Part shown: positions 24,065-32,400 of the stretch, piece by piece
Position numbering within the stretch: the stretch's first letter is position 1
Layout of the letters: each line of letters begins with the position of its first letter
Assembly (NCBI GenBank): GCA_002416125.1
Contig: DIBU01000013.1
Location: 361,899 to 425,898, forward strand
DNA length: 64,000 nt
Direction: 5' to 3'
Source of the DNA: Halieaceae bacterium UBA5044
Lineage (GTDB): Bacteria > Pseudomonadota > Gammaproteobacteria > Pseudomonadales > Halieaceae
The notes under the pieces: generated by a model
Database searches by the model: none
Told to the model about the DNA's origin: nothing
Seen by the model: the letters and a program-made list of their open reading frames with translations, nothing else
Translations under genes and position numbers: made by a program

Positions 24065-24139
24065 CCAGTCCATGTTGGGCACAACGTTCAGTTGGCGCCG
24101 TTCAAGGTGCCAAGCTGCAGAATGTGGCTGGCGTAATAG
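24059..24139 (+). repeat. attC-like site 11, degenerate
   Basis: A ggataac core overlapping the stop codon of the first GFA gene, followed by agtccatgttgggcacaac-type arms and ending in gcgtaatag where GTTATCC would be expected. Its layout matches attC sites 3 and 8 (taaccagtc start), so it is read as the decayed end of the array. Confidence 0.5.
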
Positions 24140-24151
24140 TTGGGAGCTGAA

Positions 24152-24541
24152 ATGATCCGAGGGAGTTGTCATTGTGGTGCCACGGGCTGGCAATTTGAGG
24201 GTAAGCCAGATGATGCGACTATTTGCAACTGCACGGTGTGCAGACGGTACGGTGTCTTGTGGGCCTATGATTTCGAAGATGAAGGTATCAGGGTCAGGGG
24301 GAGTACGCAGGTTTATATCCGGGGCGATTCGATCGAGTTTCACTTCTGTCTAGTCTGCGGTTGCGTAGTGTGCTGGCGTGCTCAGCGAAAGGATTCGGAA
24401 GGGCGTCGCCGCATCGCGGTAAATCTACGTCTCGCGGAGCCACATGATGTGGCCGATATTCCTATAGATCGTTTCGATGGCTTGAGTGCATTTCAAGACC
24501 TGCCTCGAGATGGTCGTTGCGTGGCTGACTATTGGTTTTAG
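24152..24541 (+). CDS. GFA family zinc protein, second copy
   Basis: A 129-residue GFA/CENP-V family protein with the same zinc cysteines as its neighbour: Cys6, Cys8 (GSCHCGA), Cys25, Cys27, Cys30 (CNCTVCRR), and Cys66, Cys69 (FCLVCGC). Outside these motifs it is quite different from the first copy (for example VLWAYDFEDEGI), so the two are not a recent duplication. I take the ATG at 24152 with GGGAGC upstream rather than a TTG 12 bases earlier. No attC core was found after its stop, so it may be the last cassette fused to the chromosome or a chromosomal gene. Confidence 0.82.
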   Translation: MIRGSCHCGATGWQFEGKPDDATICNCTVCRRYGVLWAYDFEDEGIRVRGSTQVYIRGDSIEFHFCLVCGCVVCWRAQRKDSEGRRRIAVNLRLAEPHDVADIPIDRFDGLSAFQDLPRDGRCVADYWF

Positions 24542-24771
24542 GGGGCTTGGTGCGCAACCTGCGTCGTCGGTGGCTTGTCGCGCCACAGTAGCCTCTTTAT
24601 TCGCACGATATGTTTTCCTGAGTTTTTCACCGTATGCGGTAGCTTGTCTGACGTGGAAGATAGATGCCCGACTGAGTGGAGTTGCAGGTGAAGCGCAGGG
24701 CAACTCACCGTGTGTTTGTGCGCCGCGAACAGGTGTGCTATCCACAGGGTTTTCCCACTACCGGAGCGGTA

Positions 24772-26040
24772 ATGCCAATGTTGAAAATCATCAGTTTCGC
24801 AGCGCTGTTGTACATGAGCTCAGCCGCTTCTGCTGACTCAGACGCGGTGAGCGAGGCTGCTGAACTGATCAGGGTAATGGGTTTGGAGCAGGGCTTTGAG
24901 CCAACCATGTCTCAGATGCTGGAGGTCCAGCTGCAACAATATCCAGCCATGGTGCCGTATAGACATGTTTTGCTTAAGTTCTACGGCGAGCACATGAGTT
25001 TCGAGGCACTGAAACCCGATATTCTGAGACTTTATGCCGAAGCCTTTACCGCCGCTGAGCTCAGGGAGATTCGTCACTTCTACCAGACGGAAGTGGGTCG
25101 GAAGGTGATTGCCACGATGCCGATGCTCATGGCAAAGAGCGCGGAACTTGGATCAGCCCACCTGCAGGACAACATGGGTGAACTGTACGCAATGATCGAT
25201 GAGGTCGCTGCGTCGCCGCTGCAGGAACCGCGCCCGGAGAATGATGCAGGGCGCAGGTTCCCTGGTCGTCCGCCATCTGATGAACCGTTCCCCGAAATGG
25301 CGGAAACAGACCTGTCAGAGCTTCCCCGAGAGGCGATGAGTCACGCCGAGATTGCGGAAGTGAACAAGCGATGTGAAGGCTACCGCTATGGCATGCACGG
25401 GTATCCCGATGACCAGGCGCTCGCCGTCAAATGGTGCACCCAGTCAGCAGAACTGGACAACCCCTATGGGCAATCGATACTAGGCGCCCTGTATTACAAC
25501 GGGGCTGGCGTGCCGCAGAGTTATCGCGATGCCTTGTACTGGTTTACCCTGGCGGCCAATCGAGGGATGCCCTACGCCTCGTTCGTTCTGTTCCAAATGT
25601 ACCAGCGTGGTCAAGGGACGGAAATCGACCAAGACACGGCGTTTATGTACCTTTCAAGGTCGGCCGAGCTCGGCGGTGAAGAGGCAAAAAATGTTTTCGC
25701 CGAGTTCAAGGCCCAGGTCCAAGTTCCTGATCCCTCGGAGGACGAAATACAGAAGCTTCTGGACACTCAGGGTGTGGCGAAATTTGCCCCCACGTATCCG
25801 CTCGCGGCGCAGGCCTTCGGCATTGAAGGCTATGTGATCGTGGCGTACTGTATTGGCGTCGACGGGCGTCCAATGAATATTCGAGTGATTGAGTCTGTCC
25901 CCCAAGGGCTTTTCGATGAAGCGTCCATCGCGGCCACGGAAAACTTCCACTATGCGCCGACACTGGAAGATGGTGTAGCGGTTGAAAGGCATGGGGTTCA
26001 GAACAAGTTCACATTCAAATTGGACCCCCCCGCTGATTAG
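24772..26040 (+). CDS. Exported DUF2059 - Sel1 repeat - TonB C-terminal fusion protein
   Basis: A 422-residue exported protein with an unusual domain order. Seen: a signal peptide (MLKIISFAALLYMSSAASA), a DUF2059-like segment around residues 35-145 (EAFTAAELREIRHFYQTEVG), a low-complexity link, Sel1-like repeats around 195-300 (GALYYNGAGVPQSYRDALYW; MYQRGQGTEIDQDTAFMYL), and a TonB C-terminal-like domain around 325-415 (YPLAAQAFGIEGYVIVAYCI; FHYAPTLEDG). It has no proline-rich spacer, so it is not a classic energy-transducing TonB; more likely a periplasmic scaffold. The ATG at 24772 is preceded by ggag at good distance. Confidence 0.75.
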   Translation: MPMLKIISFAALLYMSSAASADSDAVSEAAELIRVMGLEQGFEPTMSQMLEVQLQQYPAMVPYRHVLLKFYGEHMSFEALKPDILRLYAEAFTAAELREIRHFYQTEVGRKVIATMPMLMAKSAELGSAHLQDNMGELYAMIDEVAASPLQEPRPENDAGRRFPGRPPSDEPFPEMAETDLSELPREAMSHAEIAEVNKRCEGYRYGMHGYPDDQALAVKWCTQSAELDNPYGQSILGALYYNGAGVPQSYRDALYWFTLAANRGMPYASFVLFQMYQRGQGTEIDQDTAFMYLSRSAELGGEEAKNVFAEFKAQVQVPDPSEDEIQKLLDTQGVAKFAPTYPLAAQAFGIEGYVIVAYCIGVDGRPMNIRVIESVPQGLFDEASIAATENFHYAPTLEDGVAVERHGVQNKFTFKLDPPAD

Positions 26041-26095
26041 GTGCTTTTTTGGGTGGTGCCACTGCGGCATAAGGCAATACCTTCGTGATCAATCA

Positions 26096-26115
26096 CCTCG
26101 GTCGCCGCACCGAGG
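26096..26115. terminator. Hairpin followed by A/T run
   Basis: cctcggt / accgagg, a perfect 7-bp stem with a 6-nt loop, 55 bases after the Sel1/TonB fusion gene, followed by aaaaatt. It could terminate that transcript weakly or lie in the leader of the next GFA gene. Confidence 0.35.
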
Positions 26116-26150
26116 AAAAATTGCAGAAACACTTCGATGAGGCATAAGCC

Positions 26151-26543
26151 ATGAGGGCAAGTTGCTTGTGTGGTGGTATCAGGTTCGAGATTGAGGGTGA
26201 TTTCGTGTACGCCGGCTACTGCCACTGCAGTGAATGCCAGAAGTTTTCCGGCTCGGCCAACTCGGTATTCGGCGGCTTGAAAAAAGAGCAGCTAACCGTT
26301 GTGCAGGGTAGGGAGTTGATGAGTTACTACGTCAAGTATCCCGGTTCCCACGTCGCCTTCTGCAGCCGTTGCGGTTCCTGCCTGTTGAACGAAAAAGTCG
26401 ACTGGGATACCACCAATATTCGTCTGGGCCTGCTGGATGACCTGCCGACGAAGGAGCCGGATTTTCATGTGTATGTCGCATCCAAGGCCCCCTGGCATCA
26501 TTGGCAGGATAATTTGCCGAAGTACGATGAGCTGCCTGAGTAA
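26151..26543 (+). CDS. GFA family zinc protein, third copy
   Basis: A 130-residue GFA/CENP-V family protein. Zinc cysteines: Cys5, Cys7 (SCLCGG), Cys24, Cys26, Cys29 (YCHCSEC), Cys71, Cys74 (FCSRCGS). The C-terminal HVYVASKAPWHHWQDNLPKY is the conserved family tail and resembles the tail of the first copy at 23666. It is the third member of this family within 3 kb, but it lies outside the recognisable attC sites and its composition is chromosome-like. Role unknown; possible in glutathione- or thiol-linked detoxification. Confidence 0.85.
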   Translation: MRASCLCGGIRFEIEGDFVYAGYCHCSECQKFSGSANSVFGGLKKEQLTVVQGRELMSYYVKYPGSHVAFCSRCGSCLLNEKVDWDTTNIRLGLLDDLPTKEPDFHVYVASKAPWHHWQDNLPKYDELPE

Positions 26544-26648
26544 CATTCGGTCTCCACGATGGCGGAGGCGGGATAGTGTGCTGCGTTCGTCTCTGGAGGG
26601 GCGCGAATCTGGGTTTCCGTAGCATGACGGATGGATGGGAGAGTTGAA

Positions 26649-28079
26649 ATGAAAGGGACGAGGCTTGGATTCGGGCTGCTTCTGTGTATGGCAGTCACTG
26701 TGGGTTTCCGCGGCGCGCCCGTTTGGGCAGCAGCCGAGAAGCCCAACATTCTTCTCATCATGGTGGACAATCTTGGCTACGGTGAGCTGGGTGTCTATGG
26801 TGGTGGAGCGCTTCGAGGCGCGCCCACGCCGCACATCGACCACCTCGCGGCGGAGGGAATGCGCCTGACAAACTTCAATGTGGAGCCGCAGTGCACGCCC
26901 AGCCGCTCCGCGCTGATGACTGGTCGTCATCCGATTCGCTCTGGCACCACGAAAGTGGTCTGGGGCATGCTGTACGGTCTGACGCAATGGGAAAAAACCC
27001 TGGCTGAGCTGCTCTCGGAGCAGGGGTACGCCACGGGCATGTTTGGCAAGTGGCACCTCGGGGATACTGTGGGGCGCTTTCCTACTGACCAGGGCTTCGA
27101 CGAGTGGTACGGGATTGCCAACACCACGGACGAGGCGCAGTACAGCACGCAATTCCAGTACGACGCAGAGGTTGGTCTCAAGCCCTTTATCCAGCAGGCC
27201 AGGCGCGGTGAGGTCCCTGAAAATGTCATGCCCTACAATCTGTCAGTCCGTCGCGAGATCGATACCGAGCTGACACGGCGGGCGATCGATTTCATGCAAC
27301 GAAAGCGCACGTCGGAACAGCCGTTCTTTGCGTTTGTACCACTCACCCAGGTGCACCTGCCGACCCTTCCACATCCGGATTTTGCGGGTGTTACCGGCTA
27401 TGGTGACTTTGCGGACAGTGTCGTGGAGATGGATCATCATGTCGGGGACCTGCTGGATACGGTGGAAAAGCTGGGTATCCGTGACAACACCATCGTGATA
27501 TTTGCCAGCGACAACGGACCCGAGGAAGTGCCGGCTTACCACGGCACGTCGGGCTACTGGCGAGGCCACTATTTCACCGCCCTGGAGGGTTCATTGCGGG
27601 CCCCTTTTATTATTCGCTGGCCTGCACGGGTTCCCGTCGGAAAGGTGAGCAACGATATCGTGCATATCACTGACCTTCTTCCTACCTTTGCGCGCGCGGC
27701 CGGTTACAGCGTTCCTGATGACAGATTGATAGATGGTGTGGACCAGTCAGAACTGTTTTTCACCCCCGAGGGTCGGAGTGTGCGTGAAGGTTTCCCTGTG
27801 TACAACGGTGACGAGTTGTATGCGTACAAATGGCGCGACTGGAAAGTGCACTTTGTGGAGCTGAACAGCATGTTCGGGGCGCCGCAAAAATTGAACATTC
27901 CACACATATATAATGTGATCAGGGACCCGAAGGAAGATTTCAATATTGCACCTGACGCCACCTGGGTGCTACCTGTTGTAATGTCGCAAGTTATAGACTT
28001 CCAGCAAACGCTGGCGAAGGAGCCCCCCATCATGCTGGGTACACCGGATCCCTATCGACCAGCGCGCGACCCGGGCTAG
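26649..28079 (+). CDS. Exported arylsulfatase (family S1)
   Basis: A 476-residue formylglycine-dependent sulfatase that hydrolyses sulfate esters. Seen: a signal peptide (MKGTRLGFGLLLCMAVTVGF to about VWAA), the metal strand NILLIMVDNLGYGELG (Asp40-Asn41 where most members have Asp-Asp), the signature CTPSR with Cys82 as the residue converted to formylglycine, GKWHLGD, and FASDNGPEE with the second metal site. The ATG at 26649 follows a gagagttga ribosome-binding region. A sulfatase maturation enzyme is not in the window. A second, distinct sulfatase lies at 41048. Confidence 0.92.
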   Translation: MKGTRLGFGLLLCMAVTVGFRGAPVWAAAEKPNILLIMVDNLGYGELGVYGGGALRGAPTPHIDHLAAEGMRLTNFNVEPQCTPSRSALMTGRHPIRSGTTKVVWGMLYGLTQWEKTLAELLSEQGYATGMFGKWHLGDTVGRFPTDQGFDEWYGIANTTDEAQYSTQFQYDAEVGLKPFIQQARRGEVPENVMPYNLSVRREIDTELTRRAIDFMQRKRTSEQPFFAFVPLTQVHLPTLPHPDFAGVTGYGDFADSVVEMDHHVGDLLDTVEKLGIRDNTIVIFASDNGPEEVPAYHGTSGYWRGHYFTALEGSLRAPFIIRWPARVPVGKVSNDIVHITDLLPTFARAAGYSVPDDRLIDGVDQSELFFTPEGRSVREGFPVYNGDELYAYKWRDWKVHFVELNSMFGAPQKLNIPHIYNVIRDPKEDFNIAPDATWVLPVVMSQVIDFQQTLAKEPPIMLGTPDPYRPARDPG

Positions 28080-28109
28080 ACCCGATGATCGTCAGCTCAG
28101 GCAGCCTGC

Positions 28110-28676
28110 ATGGCGAGAAACGCCAAGGGAGATGATGTGGTGCCACCAGCGCCCCCTCTGGCTGTGGTGCGGGGGTCGTATCGCCATGTCGATGCGGTTT
28201 TCGATGCCGTGCGGGCGGCCACTTCAGAGATGCACCGCCTGGGTATAGCGCAATGGGACGACGAATACCCGAGCAGGGAAGTCCTCTCTGCCGCGGTGGA
28301 GAACGGGTCTCTGTTCCTGTGTATGCAGGGGGGTAAAGTCGTCGTGGGGGCTGGCCTGGATGCTGTGCAGCCGCCGGAGTATGCGTCGTGCAATTGGCGT
28401 CATGGCGTGTCCGCCCTGGTGGTGCACCATCTGGTTGTGCATCCCGACTATTGGCGAATGGGTTATGCAGGGCGTTTTATGGAGTTTGCCGAGCGCTACG
28501 CCAGCTCCCTTAAGCACGATGCTATGCGTCTGGATGCCTACTCAGCCAATGCGGCTGCACTCTCACTGTATCGCTCGCGCGGCTATCGGGAGGCGGGTGA
28601 AGTGGTGTTCCCGCGGAGAACTCGTCCTTTTATCTGTTTCGAAAAAAAGCTGGTTCACAGCGAGCGCGAGGGATAG
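28110..28676 (+). CDS. GNAT family acetyltransferase
   Basis: A 188-residue N-acetyltransferase. Seen: VVHHLVVHPDYWRMGYAGRF, the beta4-alpha3 acetyl-CoA region (Q/RxxGxG/A variant), and LDAYSANAAALSLYRSRGYREAGEV, the usual motif B ending. The first 20 residues are probably not part of the fold; a GTG at about 28137 could be the true start. A second GNAT gene starts 2 bases after its stop, so they are co-translated. Confidence 0.82.
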   Translation: MARNAKGDDVVPPAPPLAVVRGSYRHVDAVFDAVRAATSEMHRLGIAQWDDEYPSREVLSAAVENGSLFLCMQGGKVVVGAGLDAVQPPEYASCNWRHGVSALVVHHLVVHPDYWRMGYAGRFMEFAERYASSLKHDAMRLDAYSANAAALSLYRSRGYREAGEVVFPRRTRPFICFEKKLVHSEREG

Positions 28677-28678
28677 TC

Positions 28679-29134
28679 ATGCAGATCAGGGAGGACGACC
28701 TCACCGCCAGTGAAGTAATCGAACTGCTGCAGGAGCATCTGCGCAACATGCACGAATGGTCCCCGCCAGAGAGCGTGCACGCGCTGGATCTGGAGCGGCT
28801 GAAGCAGCCAGGGATCACGTTCTGGACGGCCTGGGAGAACGGGCTCTTGATGGGTTGTGGGGCGTTGAAGGAAATCGATCTCACGCACGGAGAGATCAAA
28901 TCGATGCGAACGCCCTCGGCCAGGCGCAGGCGTGGTGCCGGGCGGGTGTTGTTGCAGCACATCATCGCCGTTGCGCGACACAGAGGCTATCGGTTGCTGA
29001 GTCTGGAGACCGGCAGCCAGCCCGGCTTCGCGCCCGCGAGAAAGCTGTATGAGAGTCATGGGTTCATCTACAGTGGCCCCTTTGCGGGATACGAGGATGA
29101 CCCCCACAGCCAGTTCATGCAGCTCAGTCTTTGA
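28679..29134 (+). CDS. GNAT family acetyltransferase, YsnE/ElaA-like
   Basis: A 151-residue N-acetyltransferase. Seen: IKSMRTPSARRRRGAGRVLL (acetyl-CoA loop of the RRRGxGxxLL type), LETGSQPGFAPARKLYESHG and the C-terminal YEDDPHSQFMQ, a pattern shared with YsnE-like GNATs. It begins 2 bases after the preceding GNAT gene. Acceptor unknown. The gene is convergent with the GST gene. Confidence 0.86.
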   Translation: MQIREDDLTASEVIELLQEHLRNMHEWSPPESVHALDLERLKQPGITFWTAWENGLLMGCGALKEIDLTHGEIKSMRTPSARRRRGAGRVLLQHIIAVARHRGYRLLSLETGSQPGFAPARKLYESHGFIYSGPFAGYEDDPHSQFMQLSL

Positions 29135-29166
29135 GAGCGGCTCGGTAAAGAGCCTGTCTGGCGCTA

Positions 29167-29847
29167 TCATGCACGCAAGTCTTCCAGGGTCCGGCCCACG
29201 CGTTTCGCGTCCTGCTCATGGGCCTCGTCGCGCCAGGTTTCCGCCAACGCAGCGGCGTACCACGCCTGCATGCCGGGCAGGGCCAATACGCGTTTGACGT
29301 AGTCGTTGCAGGCCGTGGACAGCGACAATCGGTATGTTTGCAGTCGGAAAACCACGGGCGCGTAGAACGCATCGACTGCAGAAAAAGCGGATCCGGCGAG
29401 AAACGGGCCGCCGAAGCGCTCAAGCCCCTCCATCCACAGCGAGTCAATGCGCTCAAGGTCGCGTTGCAGGAGGGCGGGTACGTCATGTAATTGAACGCGG
29501 ATGCCACAGTTCATGCTGCACACATCGCGCAGAGCCTGGAATCCTGAATGCATTTCCGCGGCAGCGCAGCGTGCCCAGGCGCGGGCAATCCCATCGGCGG
29601 GCCAGACGGCAGGCACCTGTTCCGCGAGATACTCGGTGATCGCCAGCGAGTCCCATACGACGGTGTCGCCGTCATGCAGGCAGGGCACCTTGGCGGTGGG
29701 GGAAAAACTGGCAAATGCGTTGCCCGCATCGCCGCTGCCAAACGGCACCAGGTGTTCCTGGAAAGGGATGTCCAGTACGCGCAAAAGCAGCCACGGCCGC
29801 AGCGACCAGGAGGAGTAGTTCTTGTTGGCGATATACAGTTGCAGCAT
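29167..29847 (-). CDS. Glutathione S-transferase
   Basis: A 226-residue soluble GST that adds glutathione to electrophiles. Seen: the thioredoxin-fold N-terminus LYIANKNYSSWSLRPWLLLR with the Ser catalytic region, KVPCLHDGDTVVWDSLAITE with the cis-Pro and the glutathione-binding DS motif, and an all-helical C-terminal domain (FLAGSAFSAVDAFYAPVVFR). The ATG at 29847 gives the normal family start; in-frame sequence upstream would add a hydrophobic segment not seen in GSTs. Confidence 0.9.
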   Translation of the reverse strand: MLQLYIANKNYSSWSLRPWLLLRVLDIPFQEHLVPFGSGDAGNAFASFSPTAKVPCLHDGDTVVWDSLAITEYLAEQVPAVWPADGIARAWARCAAAEMHSGFQALRDVCSMNCGIRVQLHDVPALLQRDLERIDSLWMEGLERFGGPFLAGSAFSAVDAFYAPVVFRLQTYRLSLSTACNDYVKRVLALPGMQAWYAAALAETWRDEAHEQDAKRVGRTLEDLRA

Positions 29848-30007
29848 GGGCGCCTCCGCTGGTTGTGGGCATGCTGGTGCAGCCTGAGGCCTGGCCGGCA
29901 AGTGTGCAAGATGTGACCCGGCAGAAAGGAGCCAGGCGCACAGATAAAGATTTATACCGGCCGCAACTGAGCCTAGAATGGCGGGAGCGATCGCGAGGAA
30001 CCTATCC

Positions 30008-31345
30008 ATGACCGGCACAGCCGCCCGCCAGAAACTCAGCCGTGAACAGTTGCAAGCGCACTGGATGCCCTACACAGGGAATCGCCAGTTCAAGCGCGAC
30101 CCGCGCATGATCGTGGCGGCGGAAGGCGTCCACTTTATCGATGACACCGGTCGGCGGGTACTTGATGGGCTGTCCGGTTTATGGTGCTGCGGAGCAGGGC
30201 ATAACCGTCCGGAGATCGCTGAGGCCGTGCAGCGCCAGCTGCTCACTCTGGACTACGCACCTGCCTTTCAGTACGGGCACCCCGGGGCCTTCGAATTGGC
30301 CAACCGCGTTAAAGCCCTCACGCCCCCGGGGCTGGACTATGTGTTTTTCACCAACTCCGGCTCGGAAGCCGCCGACACGGCGCTGAAAATGGCCCGCGCC
30401 TACTGGCGGCTGAAGGGGCAGCCCGCGAAGACCCGGCTGATCGGGCGCGCCAAGGGTTACCACGGCGTCAACTTTGGCGGCATCTCGGTGGGAGGCATCG
30501 GGCCCAACCGCAAACTGTTTGGCCCTGCTGTGGAGGCGGACCACCTGGCACATACCCTGTCGCCGGATACCCTGTTCAGCCGCGGTATGCCGGCGCAGGG
30601 CGCCGCGCGTGCGGACGAACTGCTGGAGCTGATCGCTCTGCACGACGCCAGTAATATCGCCGCGGTCATCGTGGAACCCATGGCGGGTTCTGCGGGTGTG
30701 ATTCCACCCCCCGTGGGCTATCTGCAACGCCTGCGCGAGCTGTGCACGGCGCATGATATTCTGCTGATATTCGATGAGGTGATTACCGGCTTCGGCCGCT
30801 GTGGTGCAATGACCGGTGCCGACGCCTTTGGTGTTATCCCCGACATCATGAACGTGGCCAAGCAGCTTACGAACGGCGCCATACCCATGGGCGCGGTGGT
30901 TGCCAAAGCCGAAATCTACGACACCTTCATGGCACAGGGCGGGCCCGACTACATGCTCGAGTTCCCCCACGGATACACCTATTCCGGCCACCCGGTGGCC
31001 TGCGCCGCGGCTCTCGCGGCGCTGGACATTCTGGAGCAGGAGCAACTGCCGCAGCGGGTCGCGCGCCTGGCGCCGTACTTCGAGGCTGCCCTGCACCAGT
31101 TGCGGGGTGCACCCCATGTGGTGGATATACGCAACTACGGTTTTGCGGGGGCGCTGCAGCTGGCGCACTATCCCGGCGAACCCGCGCGACGTCCCTTTGA
31201 AGTGGCCATGCGTATGTGGGAGAAGGGCTTTTATGTGCGCTATGGGGCTGACACTGTGCAATTGGGTCTGCCCTTCGTGATTGAAGAGGCCCAGATCGAC
31301 AGTTTGCTGGCAGCCCTCGGCGACGCCCTGCGCGAACTGGCTTAG
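30008..31345 (+). CDS. Class III aminotransferase, beta-alanine:pyruvate type
   Basis: A 445-residue PLP-dependent aminotransferase similar to beta-alanine--pyruvate (omega-amino acid) transaminases. Seen: HWMPYTGNRQFKRDPRMI and LSGLWCCGAGHNRPEI at the N-terminus, VFFTNSGSEAADTALKMAR for phosphate binding, LLIFDEVITGFGRCG with the pyridine-nitrogen Asp, and VAKQLTNGAIPMGAV with the Schiff-base Lys. The ATG at 30008 has gaggaac upstream. The AEC transporter gene follows 26 bases downstream and could supply an organic acid. Confidence 0.9.
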   Translation: MTGTAARQKLSREQLQAHWMPYTGNRQFKRDPRMIVAAEGVHFIDDTGRRVLDGLSGLWCCGAGHNRPEIAEAVQRQLLTLDYAPAFQYGHPGAFELANRVKALTPPGLDYVFFTNSGSEAADTALKMARAYWRLKGQPAKTRLIGRAKGYHGVNFGGISVGGIGPNRKLFGPAVEADHLAHTLSPDTLFSRGMPAQGAARADELLELIALHDASNIAAVIVEPMAGSAGVIPPPVGYLQRLRELCTAHDILLIFDEVITGFGRCGAMTGADAFGVIPDIMNVAKQLTNGAIPMGAVVAKAEIYDTFMAQGGPDYMLEFPHGYTYSGHPVACAAALAALDILEQEQLPQRVARLAPYFEAALHQLRGAPHVVDIRNYGFAGALQLAHYPGEPARRPFEVAMRMWEKGFYVRYGADTVQLGLPFVIEEAQIDSLLAALGDALRELA

Positions 31346-31371
31346 CGGGAGTACGCCCCCGAGAAAGACTG

Positions 31372-32349
31372 TTGCCTACCGTGCCCGACCTTAACCTGTT
31401 GCAACTGACCCTGACCGCAGCGGCCGTGAGCCTGCCAACCTTCGGCTGGGTGATGCTGGGGCTGGCGCTGCGGGTACTGGGCTGGTTGCAACCCCGGCAC
31501 GTGCAGGCCATCTCGAAATTTGCTTTCAACGCCGCCCTCCCTGTGCTCCTGTTTATCAGCGCGGCGGGGGTGGATTTCGCGGCGCTGGGTGGCGCGACAT
31601 ACCTCCTGGCCGGTGTGCTGGCAACACTGCTGACGCTGTGCCTCAGCTGGCTCTATGCGCGCTGGCGGGGTTTTGCGCGGCCTGTCTTGGGTGTGTTTGT
31701 GCAGGCCGGCTTTCGCTCCAACCTGGCGATACTCGGCTTCGCCCTCTGTCATGCAGCCTACGGTGAGCAGGGCTTGAGTCTTGCCGCCTTGCCGGTCGCC
31801 GTGATGACAGCGCTCTACAACGCGCTGGCCGTCTGGGTGCTGCAGGTGACGCACGGCGGTAGCCGCTCGTTTCTGGGCCTGCTGTACGGGCTGGTTCGCA
31901 ACCCGCTGCTGCTGGGTATTGGCGCAGGCATGTTATATGCCGTATCCGGCATACCACTGCCGGGCTTTACGCCCGTTGTCAGTCAGCTGTTGTCGCAGGG
32001 TTTCCTGCCGCTGGTGCTGGTGAGCATCGGCGCTGCCATGCGCCTCTCGCTACTGCGCAGTGCCGGTTCAGTCACCTGGGAAGCGGCGGGCTGGCGGCTG
32101 CTTGTAGGGCCCACACTTGGCGTGCTGTTGGCGCTGCTGCTGGGTGTGGCGCCCATGCAGTTGGGCGTGCTGTTTCTGCTGCTGAGTTCGCCGGTGGCCG
32201 CGGCGAGTTTTGTGATGGTGGTCGCGGCGCGGGGCGATGGCACTCTGGCATCCAATATGATTGTGCTCACAACGCTGCTGTCCATTCTCACCGTAACCGC
32301 CGGTTTTGCCCTGTTGGTGGTGCTCGGCCTGGCAGCGGTTCCGCTCTGA
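31372..32349 (+). CDS. AEC family transporter
   Basis: A 325-residue integral membrane protein of the auxin efflux carrier (AEC) family; bacterial members transport malonate, malate or other anions. About ten hydrophobic helices in two five-helix halves are visible, with FNAALPVLLFISAAG in the first half and GFLPLVLVSIGAAMRLSLL in the second. The start is TTG at 31372 or GTG at 31381; neither has a strong ribosome-binding site. Probably co-transcribed with the aminotransferase. Confidence 0.83.
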   Translation: MPTVPDLNLLQLTLTAAAVSLPTFGWVMLGLALRVLGWLQPRHVQAISKFAFNAALPVLLFISAAGVDFAALGGATYLLAGVLATLLTLCLSWLYARWRGFARPVLGVFVQAGFRSNLAILGFALCHAAYGEQGLSLAALPVAVMTALYNALAVWVLQVTHGGSRSFLGLLYGLVRNPLLLGIGAGMLYAVSGIPLPGFTPVVSQLLSQGFLPLVLVSIGAAMRLSLLRSAGSVTWEAAGWRLLVGPTLGVLLALLLGVAPMQLGVLFLLLSSPVAAASFVMVVAARGDGTLASNMIVLTTLLSILTVTAGFALLVVLGLAAVPL

Positions 32350-32374
32350 CCTGCGCCACGGGTGCGGGTATAAT
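32346..32374 (+). promoter_or_regulatory. Candidate sigma-70 promoter of the CoA transferase gene
   Basis: A perfect -10 TATAAT (32369-32374) with the extended GGG before it and a 4/6 -35 box ctgacc (32346-32351) at the ideal 17-base spacing. The -35 overlaps the stop codon of the AEC gene. The CoA transferase start is 26 bases downstream of the -10. Confidence 0.5.
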
Positions 32375-32400
32375 CCGGTTTTTTGCCTGGGGGAGAAACC

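Larger units (their letters stand above)
14637..24139 (+). mobile_element. Integron gene-cassette array without integrase (CALIN)
   Basis: A run of about eleven promoterless-looking or single-gene cassettes, all on the plus strand, separated by 70-145-base imperfect palindromes that begin with a YAAC-type core (R'') and end with GTTRRRY-type cores (R'). Cassettes by cut position: 14637-14964, 14965-16142, 16143-16641, 16642-17629, 17630-18177, 18178-18827, 18828-19283, 19284-20869, 20870-22726, 22727-23387, then a degenerate part to about 24139. In the first six, the R'' core is the exact reverse complement of the bases at the start of the same cassette (7-11 nt), as expected for excised circles. 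No integrase gene occurs in the window. Base composition varies from cassette to cassette, several being clearly AT-rich against the GC-rich flanks. Confidence 0.9.

Noticed and set aside
23666..26543. Recent tandem triplication of one GFA gene
   Set aside because: Outside the cysteine motifs the three proteins differ strongly, and another gene lies between the second and third.
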